A stretch of 30,408 nt of DNA from Deinococcus frigens DSM 12807 (GTDB lineage Bacteria; Deinococcota; Deinococci; Deinococcales; Deinococcaceae), in NCBI RefSeq assembly GCF_000701425.1, contig NZ_JNIW01000044.1:1-30408 (forward strand), read 5' to 3'. The position numbers and the translations under genes are program-made. Each line of letters starts with the position of its first letter. Within the stretch, counting starts at the first letter, position 1. Positions 15,237-23,037 of this stretch are shown here, in pieces. Under the pieces are notes generated by a model. It had not been told where the DNA came from and ran no database searches. It saw only the letters and a list, made by a program, of their open reading frames with translations.

Positions 15237-16523
15237 TCACTTCTTCATGTTGGCGTTCCAGAACTTCACAGAGTCGTCCAGCGCAGCTTTGGGCGTCTTC
15301 TTGCCCAGCAGCGCGGCCTCGATGTTGTCGCTGAAGTTCTTGTACAGGTCATCGCTGTTGCCCGGAGCCTTGAAGCCGGGGTTGATGAAGCGGCCCGACG
15401 CGCCCACCAGGGCGGTGGCCTTGGCGATTGGATCGCTGCTGGCCCCCTTGAAGAACGGATCATTCTGGGCGGCGGCGGTGGTGGGGATGATCGGCACGAT
15501 CTTGGCAAAGGCGATCTGGTTGGCGTTGCTGGTGAAGTAGGCGGCCAGCTTGGCGGCCTCGGCGGGGTGTTTGCTGGCCTGCGGAATGACCATGCCCATG
15601 CTGGTGCCGGTCTGGGTATTGGCCTTGCCCAGCGGCGCGGTGGTCACCACGGTCTTGGCGTACAGGCCGGGGTTGGTGTCCTTGATGCGGTTTAGGGCCT
15701 GCGGTCCGCCCACGATCATGGCGACGCGGTTCTGGGCGTACAGTTCGGTGGCGAGCTGGAAGGCTTCCTTGCGCAGCGCGTCCTCGGGGAAATAGCCGCC
15801 TCTGAACAGATCGACGTACTTCTGGAGAATCGCCACATGGGCCGCGCTGTTAAAGGCCGCGTTGCCCTTAGCGTCATAGATGGGCAGTCCGTCGGAGGAG
15901 AAGTACCCCAGGAAGGACGCGCCGCCCGGGTCTTTCAGGGCCGGGACCCAGGCGTAGGCCCCGGTCTTGTCCTTGACGGTCTTGACCATGTTCAGCAGCT
16001 CGGTCATGTTCTTGGGGGCGCTGACCCCGGCCTTTTTCATCAGGTCCGGGTTGTACAGCAGCACGCCCTCGTTCAGCGAGCCGTACCACGGGTAGCCGTA
16101 GACCTTGCCGCCCACCGTGAAGTTGGCCAGCGTCTGCGGGTAGAAGGTGGACTTCAGGGTGGCCAGCGGCGTCAGCGCGTCCACGTTGCGCAGGAAGCCG
16201 TTCTGGGCGGCCTTGCCGGTCTCGTCGATGTTCAGGTTCACCACGTCCGGGGCATTGCCCAGGTTCACGCTGGCGATGAAGTCCTGCACCATGCTGTCCT
16301 GCTTGTCGAACCACTTGACCTTAATGGTGGGGTTGGCCTTTTCGAAAGCGGCGATGGTCTGCTTGATGTACGGATCGAACTTGGGGCTGAGATACCACGT
16401 CCAGAAGGTCACCTCCGTGGTGGCCTGCGCGGCGGCGGGCGCAGAGACAGCGGTCAGGCTGAGGCCGAGGGTCAGGGCGAGCAGCGCTTTTTTGTGGAAC
16501 TGTTTTTTGTGGAACTGTGTCAT
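15237..16523 (-). CDS. Extracellular sugar-binding protein (family 1, CUT1 transporter)
   Basis: A 428-residue periplasmic-type solute-binding protein with signal peptide MTQFHKKQFHKKALLALTLG..., probably cut after APAAA or AAAQA; no lipobox cysteine is seen. The mature N-terminus EVTFWTWYLSPKFDPYI and following FEKANPTIKVKW are typical of family 1 sugar-binding proteins. Start at 16523 is preferred over the ATG at 16529, because AGGAGG sits 7 nt before the former but almost touches the latter. The signal peptide contains an exact 15-bp tandem duplication encoding QFHKK twice. It lies 62 nt after the RpiR-type regulator gene, probably in one operon with it. Cargo is inferred to be GlcNAc-containing sugars. 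Confidence 0.93.
   Translation of the reverse strand: MTQFHKKQFHKKALLALTLGLSLTAVSAPAAAQATTEVTFWTWYLSPKFDPYIKQTIAAFEKANPTIKVKWFDKQDSMVQDFIASVNLGNAPDVVNLNIDETGKAAQNGFLRNVDALTPLATLKSTFYPQTLANFTVGGKVYGYPWYGSLNEGVLLYNPDLMKKAGVSAPKNMTELLNMVKTVKDKTGAYAWVPALKDPGGASFLGYFSSDGLPIYDAKGNAAFNSAAHVAILQKYVDLFRGGYFPEDALRKEAFQLATELYAQNRVAMIVGGPQALNRIKDTNPGLYAKTVVTTAPLGKANTQTGTSMGMVIPQASKHPAEAAKLAAYFTSNANQIAFAKIVPIIPTTAAAQNDPFFKGASSDPIAKATALVGASGRFINPGFKAPGNSDDLYKNFSDNIEAALLGKKTPKAALDDSVKFWNANMKK
16488..16517 (-). repeat. Exact 15-bp tandem duplication in a signal-peptide coding region
   Basis: The 15-bp unit TTTTTTGTGGAACTG (plus strand) occurs at 16488-16502 and again at 16503-16517. On the coding strand it encodes QFHKK twice, lengthening the positively charged n-region of the binding protein's signal peptide. 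Each unit contains an A6 tract prone to slippage. Confidence 0.9.
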
Positions 16524-16585
16524 GGGCATTCCTCCTGGGAAAGTGAGGGGGCGGGAAAGTCAGGGGGCGGGCGAAGGAACGGACC

Positions 16586-17473
16586 TCAGTACTTTTTTTC
16601 CACGACACTCTCGGCAGTGACGCGCAGCATGGCATTGGACTCGGGGCGGTGCGACAACACGGCGGCGTACAGCACTTCCAGCAGCATCACTTGACTGGTC
16701 AGCGTGTCCAGCACGGCGTCGGTCAGCGGGTCTTCCTGGGCCGCCGTGAACAGCACTGCGCCCGCGTGGCGGGTGATCGGGCTGCTGGCGCGGTGGGTGA
16801 TCGCCACGGTGGACACCCCGCACGACTGCGCCAGTTTCAGGTGCTGCACAGTGTCGATGGTGCTGCCCGAACTGCTCAGGCCGATCACCACCCCCCCGCG
16901 CGGCAGCGTGCTGATGCTCACGGCGGCCAGATGTGGATCGGTGTACGCGCTGGAGGTGATGCCGATCCGCATCAGGCGGTGGGCGAAGAACTGCGCGATC
17001 AATCCGCTGTTGCCCTGCCCGGTCAGGTCCACCCTGGGGGCGCGGGCCAGCGTGCGGGCCACGTCCTCCAGCGTCGCGGGATCGAGCAGCCGTGCGGTGT
17101 CGTCCAGCGTGCGCGCCGCCTGCCGGAACAGCCGCTGGGTGGCCGTGGGCATGTCGCCGCTCTGTTCCTGCGCCGTCCGTCCGCGCTGCTCACGGCCCCC
17201 CAGATCGGCAGCCAGGGCGATCTTGAAGGCGTGAAATCCGGCGTAGTCCAGCTTGCGGCACAGCCGGGTAATGGTGGCCTCAGACACGCCCACGCTGGCC
17301 GCCACCTCGGTAATGGTCTGGTGGACAGCGCTGTCGGCGTGCTGGACGACATGCTCGGCCACACGGCGCAGGCTGGGCGAGAGGCTGTGGGCCTGCAAAC
17401 GGATGCGCCCGATGGCCCCGCTGGATGGTGGACTGGACGGCGGACTGGACGGCGGAGGCTGAAGCTGGGTCAT
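16586..17473 (-). CDS. MurR/RpiR-family transcriptional regulator (HTH + SIS)
   Basis: A 295-residue regulator. An N-terminal HTH_6 domain contains the recognition region QTITEVAASVGVSEATITRLCRKL (about residues 53-76). A C-terminal SIS sugar-phosphate-binding domain has GQGNSG and SSSGST loops. The family senses phosphosugars such as GlcNAc-6-P or MurNAc-6-P and usually represses transport and catabolic genes. The start at ATG 17473 is chosen because GGGAG lies 6 nt upstream; the open frame to 17596 runs through the promoter. The N-terminus has an SSPPSSPPSS tail encoded by 12-bp tandem units. A consensus promoter with an operator-like motif inside lies upstream, so autoregulation is likely. 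Confidence 0.9.
   Translation of the reverse strand: MTQLQPPPSSPPSSPPSSGAIGRIRLQAHSLSPSLRRVAEHVVQHADSAVHQTITEVAASVGVSEATITRLCRKLDYAGFHAFKIALAADLGGREQRGRTAQEQSGDMPTATQRLFRQAARTLDDTARLLDPATLEDVARTLARAPRVDLTGQGNSGLIAQFFAHRLMRIGITSSAYTDPHLAAVSISTLPRGGVVIGLSSSGSTIDTVQHLKLAQSCGVSTVAITHRASSPITRHAGAVLFTAAQEDPLTDAVLDTLTSQVMLLEVLYAAVLSHRPESNAMLRVTAESVVEKKY
17421..17456 (-). repeat. Three tandem 12-bp units coding for the SSPP tail
   Basis: Units at 17421-17432 (CTGGATGGTGGA), 17433-17444 and 17445-17456 (both CTGGACGGCGGA) are in tandem. They encode the repeating Ser-Ser-Pro-Pro linker near the regulator's N-terminus. Unit number could vary without frameshift. Confidence 0.85.
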
Positions 17474-17557
17474 GTGCTGCTCCCGTGTGTCCGAAACGAC
17501 TGAGCTGGGTGGTGGAGATCGGTTTTTGATGCTGTGATGTGATTTGGCTGTGGTGTC

Positions 17558-17586
17558 ACAGTAGCTCTGAAAATTATTTTTGTCAA
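17558..17586 (-). promoter_or_regulatory. Consensus promoter of the rpiR-type / sugar transporter operon
   Basis: On the minus strand TTGACA (17586-17581) and TACTGT (17563-17558) are spaced by exactly 17 bp, the strongest sigma70-type promoter in the window. The spacer contains AAATAATTT (operator-like site 1). The predicted start is near 17551, leaving a leader of about 78 nt before the regulator ATG. Confidence 0.7.
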
Positions 17587-17765
17587 GTTCCGACATCAGG
17601 TTAAAAATAATTTGCGATGTCGACCGATGGAGCCAGAGGCAAGCCAGTGAAGCAGGTAATTTTCCCGCTCAGGACGCCGATTTCTGTTCCCCTTCCAGCA
17701 AGCGCGGTCTTGATGCTAGGCTCCAGATGATTTTCACACCCCGATCTGATGCGAAATAATTTTCA
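17568..17765. promoter_or_regulatory. Three AAATAATTT operator-like motifs between the regulator and nagA
   Basis: The 9-bp core AAATTATTT/AAATAATTT occurs at 17571-17579, 17605-17613 and 17754-17762, in a 349-bp gap that is otherwise GC-rich. Context extends to TGAAAATTATTTTT, CGCAAATTATTTTT (reverse) and CTGAAAATTATTTCGC (reverse). Site 1 lies between -35 and -10 of the minus-strand promoter. Site 2 is framed by CGACATC (17591-17597) and GATGTCG (17616-17622), an inverted repeat. Site 3 lies 60 bp before nagA. AT-rich palindromes of this kind are typical RpiR-family operators, so these are the likely targets of the adjacent regulator. Confidence 0.6.
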
Positions 17766-17822
17766 GCTTCCTCCGCTCCGCACCCTGACCGTCCCTGAAA
17801 TGAGCGACACTGGAGCCACACC

Positions 17823-18959
17823 ATGACCTCTTCCCAGAATCAGACCCTTCGGGGGCAGGTGTTGCTGCCCGGCGGCGAATTTGTCCTCGCGCGGCTGGAA
17901 TTCGGCGGCCAGATCACCGCCATCGTGCCGGATTCGGCGGCCACCGCCGACCGGCTGATCCTGCCCGGTTTCATCGACGCCCACGTCCACGGCGGCGGCG
18001 GCGCAGACACGATGGACGGCCCGGAGGCAGTGCGGACGCTGGCCCGTTTTCACGCCGCGCACGGCACCACCACGCTGCTGCCCACCACCATCACCAATCC
18101 CTGGGAGAGCGTGCTGGCCGCCCTGCGCGGCATCCGGCAGGTGATGGACGACGGCGGCGTGCCGGGCGGCGCGCACATCGTCGGCGCGCATCTGGAAGGG
18201 CCGTTCATCAGTCCGGGGCGGCTGGGCGCGCAGCCGCCGAACACGCTAGAGCCATTGCCCGAGCTGATCGCCGAGGTGCTGGGATTGAAGGTGGTGCGGG
18301 CCGTGACCATTGCGCCGGAGCTGCCGGGGGCGCTGGCCGCCTCGCTGGCGCTGGCACGGGCAGGCGTGCGAATTGGCATCGGCCACACGCGGGCGGACGC
18401 CGAGACGGTGACGGCCTTCCTGGACGCATTGAGCGCGGCGGGAGCCAGCACCTGCGCCACGCATCTATTCAACGCGATGGGCGGCATCGAAGGCCGCGTC
18501 CCCGGCCCACCCGGCGCGCTGATGGCCGACGCACACGCTTACCTTGAGGTGATTCTGGACCATATTCACGTCCACCCCACCAGCTTCCGCCTGGCCTGCG
18601 CCGCCGCGCCAGGACGCGTCACCCTGATCACCGACGCCATGCGCGCCGCCGGGCTGGGCGACGGCATCAGCGAACTGGGCGGCCAGCCCGTGATCGTCAG
18701 GGAAGGCCGCGCCAACCTGGAGAGCGGCTCATTGGCCGGAAGCCTGCTGACGATGGACGTGGCCCTGAAGAATGCCGTGCAGGCGGGTATTCCTCTGGAC
18801 GAGGCCAGCCGGATGCTGAGCGAAACGCCTGCCCGCTCATTGGGACTGGAGGACCGGGGCAGGCTGGAACTGGGCCTGCGTGCCGATCTGGTGGTGCTGG
18901 ACAGTGAATTGAAGGTGCTGGAGGTGTATGTGGAAGGAAAAAAAGTGGATGGTAGTTGA
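17823..18959 (+). CDS. nagA: N-acetylglucosamine-6-phosphate deacetylase
   Basis: Cytosolic amidohydrolase (378 aa) converting GlcNAc-6-P to glucosamine-6-P. Family residues are visible: H54 and H56 in GFIDAHVHGGG, metal ligand E125 in GAHLEGPF, H188 in IGHTRAD, H214 in ATHLFNAM, H251 in the ILDHIHVHP segment, and catalytic D271 in LITDAM. Length is normal. The ATG has GGAG about 8 nt upstream. It is transcribed divergently from the RpiR regulator and transporter, with a probable operator about 60 bp before the start. Together with NagZ this gives a path from muropeptide or chitooligosaccharide sugar to glucosamine-6-P. No nagB or GlcNAc kinase gene is in the window. Confidence 0.95.
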   Translation: MTSSQNQTLRGQVLLPGGEFVLARLEFGGQITAIVPDSAATADRLILPGFIDAHVHGGGGADTMDGPEAVRTLARFHAAHGTTTLLPTTITNPWESVLAALRGIRQVMDDGGVPGGAHIVGAHLEGPFISPGRLGAQPPNTLEPLPELIAEVLGLKVVRAVTIAPELPGALAASLALARAGVRIGIGHTRADAETVTAFLDALSAAGASTCATHLFNAMGGIEGRVPGPPGALMADAHAYLEVILDHIHVHPTSFRLACAAAPGRVTLITDAMRAAGLGDGISELGGQPVIVREGRANLESGSLAGSLLTMDVALKNAVQAGIPLDEASRMLSETPARSLGLEDRGRLELGLRADLVVLDSELKVLEVYVEGKKVDGS

Positions 18960-18971
18960 GGCAGCACAAAA

Positions 18972-18999
18972 CCTCTCTCCGCGATATGCAGGAGAGAGG
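18972..18999. terminator. Intrinsic terminator between convergent genes
   Basis: CCTCTCTCC (18972-18980) and GGAGAGAGG (18991-18999) form a perfect 9-bp stem with a 10-nt loop. On the minus strand the stem is followed by TTTTGT, so it terminates the small exported-protein genes. On the plus strand it follows nagA by 12 nt without a T-run and may still act bidirectionally. Confidence 0.7.
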
Positions 19000-19016
19000 C
19001 TCTGTGGATGACGAGC

Positions 19017-19433
19017 TTATTTCTCAGGCCGTTCGTCCCCGGCGATCAGCGCCTGCACGGTGTAGCTGTAGCCCGACAGCGGATTGGTCAGCGTGAGCTT
19101 GCCCACCTGATGGACCGGCAGCCTGCGGTCCGTCCGCGAGACGCGCAGGCCGATCAGACCGGCATTTCGTGCGGGCCGCAGGGCCACCTGCACGTTGGCG
19201 GGCAGGTTTTCCACCGTCAGTTTGATCCGGCCCGGTTCGCCCAGTGCCGCCCTGGCCTCGGCGGGCAGCGCCAGCCCCTGCCACGCGCACTCGGTGTACA
19301 GGACGTCATAGCCCAGGAAGTCGTCCGAACGGGAGTCGGACATCACCACGGCCTGCGGCGTGGGGGTGGCAAGGGCGATGGTGGCGGCACTCAGGGCAGT
19401 CAGGGTCAGCAGGGCAGTCAGCATTTTTTTCAT
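19017..19433 (-). CDS. Small exported protein of unknown function
   Basis: A 138-residue protein with a signal peptide (MKKMLTALLTLTALSAATIA, likely cut after ALA). The mature part has two aspartates and a single Cys (YTECAWQG), and ends in a beta-rich segment (KLTLTNPLSGYSYTVQALIAG). I do not recognise a family. ATG 19433 is chosen because AAGGAG lies 7 nt upstream; another out-of-frame ATG is closer to that site. It follows a second exported protein gene by 64 nt and ends at a strong terminator, so the two are probably one transcript. Both carry a late YS.TV motif (GYSYTV here, RYSQTV in the neighbour), hinting at related folds. Confidence 0.75.
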   Translation of the reverse strand: MKKMLTALLTLTALSAATIALATPTPQAVVMSDSRSDDFLGYDVLYTECAWQGLALPAEARAALGEPGRIKLTVENLPANVQVALRPARNAGLIGLRVSRTDRRLPVHQVGKLTLTNPLSGYSYTVQALIAGDERPEK

Positions 19434-19497
19434 GGCATGGCTCCTTGAGGGGTGGTAAAAGAGGCGAAAAGATGCATCGGAACACTGGGAAAGCGGC

Positions 19498-19935
19498 TTA
19501 CGGCAGCGGCACCACATCCGCCCGCCTGACCTTGCCTGCCATGACATACACCGTCTGGCTGTAGCGTCCGCCGTCGGCCCCGGTCACACAGACCACGCTG
19601 CGGTCTTCCGCCGCCGAGTACCAGGTGTCCACCTGCTGGGCGTCCACGAAGCTGTGTCCTGTCTTGCTCAGGCCTCGCCCCTCCAACTGCATAGCCATCG
19701 CGCCTTGGCTGATGAAATACGTGGCGGAGTTGACATCCTGGAAGTTGAACGGCGTCACCAGCTCGTCCAGAGTGGGTTTCATCAGAACCGCGCCGAAATG
19801 ACGCGCATTGTTTTGCCTGACCACATCAGACCCGGCAGGAATCAGGATGTAAGCCTGACCACTCCCTGCCAGGGCCAGTGCGGACACAGCAGCGGCAAAC
19901 AACAGGGCTGGGCGGGCCATACGCGAGTTCTTCAT
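19498..19935 (-). CDS. Small exported protein of unknown function
   Basis: A 145-residue protein with signal peptide MKNSRMARPALLFAAAVSAL..., cut probably after GQA. The mature region contains no recognised motif; it has a single Cys (VVCVTGADGGRYSQTVYVMAG) and looks like a beta-rich secreted domain. Start 19935 is supported by AGGAGGGGAG just upstream; an internal ATG at codon 6 is possible. The frame is open far upstream, but that portion lies over a divergent gene's promoter and is not coding-like. Its divergent neighbour is a large SARP-STAND regulator, which makes control by that regulator possible though unproven. Confidence 0.75.
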   Translation of the reverse strand: MKNSRMARPALLFAAAVSALALAGSGQAYILIPAGSDVVRQNNARHFGAVLMKPTLDELVTPFNFQDVNSATYFISQGAMAMQLEGRGLSKTGHSFVDAQQVDTWYSAAEDRSVVCVTGADGGRYSQTVYVMAGKVRRADVVPLP

Positions 19936-20278
19936 CTTCTCTCCCCTCCTCGGGTTCCAGAGCAAGCCCTGGTTCCACGCCCTGCCAGTGGCGGCGGGTG
20001 TGGGCTGCTGATCCGGTGAACGTGGTTGCGGACGGGCGGAACGGCGAGAGTGGCTTTTTGAAGCGTCCCCGTGCTGTCTTTCGCTGTTCTGAAATGACGT
20101 TAAAGGCAGGCCCGTCAAGCGGGCGTTGCGAGATTCCGCACAATTGACCGCGATGTGATTACAATGAGGATCATCAGTTGACGGGGCAGTCAATCCGCCG
20201 CTATTTCGGGCCAGTCCAGCCACCGTCACCCCCAGCCAGAACCCCCGTAGGAAACAATCAAAAGGCGGTCCACAGCGC
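19936..20278. promoter_or_regulatory. Divergent promoter region between an exported protein gene and the SARP-STAND regulator
   Basis: This 343-bp gap holds no gene. On the plus strand TTGACG (20178-20183) and TATTTC (20202-20207) with an 18-bp spacer could drive the regulator, with a leader of about 65 nt. On the minus strand another TTGACG (around 20115-20120) lacks a good -10. No operator-like repeats stand out. Confidence 0.4.
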
Positions 20279-22975
20279 ATGTCCCTCATCCATCGCTCCG
20301 CTTCCGAGTCCTCTTCGCCTTCCTCGCAGGCCGCTGCCCCCGGCTTGACGCTGCGCCTGCTGGGCGAGGTCAGACCCGTCTGGCAGGGCCGCCCGCTGGG
20401 CCTGACCGCGCCCCGGTTGCTGAGGCTACTGGCGTACCTGCATCTGCATGGCCCCGCCTCCCGCGAGGAACTGGCCTGCATCTTCTGGCCGGGGCGCGGC
20501 GCGGCGCATGTGCGTCAGGCGCTGTACACCTTGCGGGGGCTGCCGGGCGCGGAAGAATGGCTCATAGACGGCCCGACGGTGACAGTCCACGCCCGCAGCG
20601 ATCTGAATGAAGTCTGGCACCATCTGGGACGGCAGGATCACGGCCCTGCACTGGAACTGCTCCGTCCCCGCACCCCGCTGCTGGGCGGCCTGTTCAGCGG
20701 AGCCAGTGCGGAGTTTGAGGACTGGCTGGAAGGGCAACAGGCGGCGTTGGACAGGGCTTATCTCAGCGCCCTGCTGGCCCATGCCCAGGCGTTGGAGGGC
20801 GGCGGCGAGCGTGACCAGGCCCACGACTACCTGCGCCGGGCGCTGGACTTGGACCCCCTGGACGAACGCCCCTACCGCGCCCTGATGACCCTGGAAAGTG
20901 CCGCTGGCCGCGTGGCCGAGGCGCTGGAGGTCTTTGAAACGTGCCGTCTGACCCTGCGCCGCGAACTGGACGCCGAACCCCAGCCCGAAACCCTGGCCCT
21001 GCTGCGCGACCTGGAGGCCGAGAGCGGCGGCATCAGCGGCAACCACAGCCGCGCCCGCGTGGTGGGAGCTGCTGATCTGCCCTTTGTGGCAAGTGGCCCG
21101 CTGTGTGGCCGCAAAGAGGATTTGGAAGCCGTCACGGCGCAGCTCCTCACCCAGAACCGCGCGTTGATTCAGGGGCTGGCAGGCATGGGCAAATCCCGGC
21201 TGGCGTGGGCGATGGTGGCCCAGATGCTTGAAGAAGATGAGGCGTCACGCGCCCTGTGGCTGGAGCTGAACGCCGACGCGTCCGAAGTGCTGCTGCGCGC
21301 GCTGCTGGACGGTCTGGGGCTGCGGAACCCTGCGCCCGACGCTGCCGCCATCGCCACCGCGCTAAATGAACACCACATCCGCCTGATCGTGCTGGACAAC
21401 GCCGCCAGCAGTTACGCCCTGCACTCGCTGCTGGCGCACCTGCCGCCCACAGTGACGGTGCTGGTCACGTCACGCCAGCGTCTGCCCCGGCTGCCCCGCG
21501 TCTCGCTGCACCGGCTGGCGCGGGCCGATTCTATGGCGCTGGTGCAGGCGTATCTGGAAGAGGGCAAAGAAAACCAGGAAGACGCGGACCTCCCACCCCC
21601 GGATTCCTACACGCTGGACGCCCTGTGCGCCGTGCTGGGCGATCACCCGTATGCGCTGCGGCTGGCCGCGCTGACGCTGGGGCAACAGAGCGCACCCGGC
21701 GCACGCGAACTGCTGGCCGCGCTGAGTCTGGCTCCTCTGAGTCTGGCCCCGGACGCCCACGGCGAGGGCCAGAGCGTGGCTGCATTGATTGAGCAGAGTC
21801 TGGCGCTGCTGGACGCCCCGGCCTACGAGGCATACCTGGGCCTGGGCAGCCTGTTTGCGCCGCAGACCACGCCGGAGCTGCTGGCCCTGGCCCTGCGCCG
21901 CGACGCCGCCGACACCGAAACCGCCCTGTATTCCCTGACCGACCACGGCCTGACCACCCGCGACACCCGCTCCGGCTCCGAGACCGTGGTGTACCGCATG
22001 CACGAGCTGACCTGGCACGAGGCCCGCGCCCACCGCGCCCTGCACCCACACGCGGTCTTGAAGGCCACCCGCGACTTTGCCGCCCAGTACACCCAGACAC
22101 CCGATCTGCTGAACCATGAAGTGCCGAACCTGCTGGGTGCGGCTGGCCTGGCCCACCGCCAGCACCCGGCAGAACTGCCCGCCCTGTTCTGCGGCTGGCT
22201 GCGCGGGCCGTACATCGGCGCACGCGGCTTTCCCACCGCGCATCTGCCCCTGCTGGCCGAAGCAGTGCGGGTAGCTGAGGAGGCGGAAGATTGGGAGAAG
22301 GCGGGGGTGCTGAGTGGGAAGTTGGGAGATGTCCAGCAGGCGCTACTGGGGGATCAGCACGCGGCGATTGATCAATATTTGAAAGCGGCGAGTTATGCGG
22401 AGAGGGTGGGGTTGGCAGCAAAGCAGGCCACCGCACTGGCAATCGCAGGGGTTTTGCAGGCGCTGAACCACTTACCCGAAGCTGATAGTACGCTGGAAGA
22501 TGCCGCACACATCGCCCAGCAAAGCGGCGACGCACTGATTCAGGGGCGGGTGCTGGAAAAACAGGGGGTGGCCCATGCCATGCGCCAGAATTTCACGGCA
22601 GCACGCGACTCACTTCAAGCCGCCCGTGAAACCTTGCGCCCACTGCTTGCGCCGCAGCATCCGCAGCTTCAGGAAGCGCGGGCCACCCTGATCAATGTCA
22701 CCAGCAATCTGGGACAGGCGCATCAGCGGTTGCGTGAGCTGGATACAGCCCTTGCCTTGAAGCGGGAGGCTCTAGACCTGGCTCGTGAGAGTGACGAGCA
22801 GTTTGCAGCAGCTAGCAGACTTGCAGACATTGGGGAGGTGCTGGGCCTTATGGAACGCTTCGAGGAGTCTCGCGCCGCATTACAGGAGGCCACTGGATAT
22901 TTCCGCGAACTCGGCGCTACGGCACAGGAATCCGCCGCCCGCAATTTGCTCAATGCGTTGCCACAGCCAGCCTGA
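20279..22975 (+). CDS. SARP/BTAD transcriptional activator with STAND ATPase and TPR domains
   Basis: An 898-residue signal-transducing regulator. Residues about 22-105 resemble the winged-helix N-terminus of SARP proteins (LTLRLLGEVRPVWQGRPLGL), and 108-245 form a bacterial transcriptional activator (BTAD) helical-repeat domain. A STAND-type NTPase has Walker A GLAGMGKS (299-306), Walker B LIVLDN (369-374) and sensor TSR (397-399). The last 250 residues look like TPR repeats (AIDQYLKAASYAERVG, ALALKREALDLARE). Such proteins are ligand-gated, ATP-dependent switches. The start ATG 20279 lacks a clear ribosome site. From about 22260 onward codon choice becomes less GC-rich. An exported subtilase gene follows after 62 nt and may be its target or partner. 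Confidence 0.85.
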   Translation: MSLIHRSASESSSPSSQAAAPGLTLRLLGEVRPVWQGRPLGLTAPRLLRLLAYLHLHGPASREELACIFWPGRGAAHVRQALYTLRGLPGAEEWLIDGPTVTVHARSDLNEVWHHLGRQDHGPALELLRPRTPLLGGLFSGASAEFEDWLEGQQAALDRAYLSALLAHAQALEGGGERDQAHDYLRRALDLDPLDERPYRALMTLESAAGRVAEALEVFETCRLTLRRELDAEPQPETLALLRDLEAESGGISGNHSRARVVGAADLPFVASGPLCGRKEDLEAVTAQLLTQNRALIQGLAGMGKSRLAWAMVAQMLEEDEASRALWLELNADASEVLLRALLDGLGLRNPAPDAAAIATALNEHHIRLIVLDNAASSYALHSLLAHLPPTVTVLVTSRQRLPRLPRVSLHRLARADSMALVQAYLEEGKENQEDADLPPPDSYTLDALCAVLGDHPYALRLAALTLGQQSAPGARELLAALSLAPLSLAPDAHGEGQSVAALIEQSLALLDAPAYEAYLGLGSLFAPQTTPELLALALRRDAADTETALYSLTDHGLTTRDTRSGSETVVYRMHELTWHEARAHRALHPHAVLKATRDFAAQYTQTPDLLNHEVPNLLGAAGLAHRQHPAELPALFCGWLRGPYIGARGFPTAHLPLLAEAVRVAEEAEDWEKAGVLSGKLGDVQQALLGDQHAAIDQYLKAASYAERVGLAAKQATALAIAGVLQALNHLPEADSTLEDAAHIAQQSGDALIQGRVLEKQGVAHAMRQNFTAARDSLQAARETLRPLLAPQHPQLQEARATLINVTSNLGQAHQRLRELDTALALKREALDLARESDEQFAAASRLADIGEVLGLMERFEESRAALQEATGYFRELGATAQESAARNLLNALPQPA

Positions 22976-23037
22976 ACAGGTGGATTTGACGGGGACTTGA
23001 CGCCCGCTCTGGCACGCTCTGGGAGGAGGGAGACACG

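Noticed and set aside
17591..17622. Inverted repeat CGACATC/GATGTCG as a terminator
   Set aside because: The 18-nt AT-rich loop and lack of a T-run argue against it; it frames operator-like site 2 and may be regulatory or chance.
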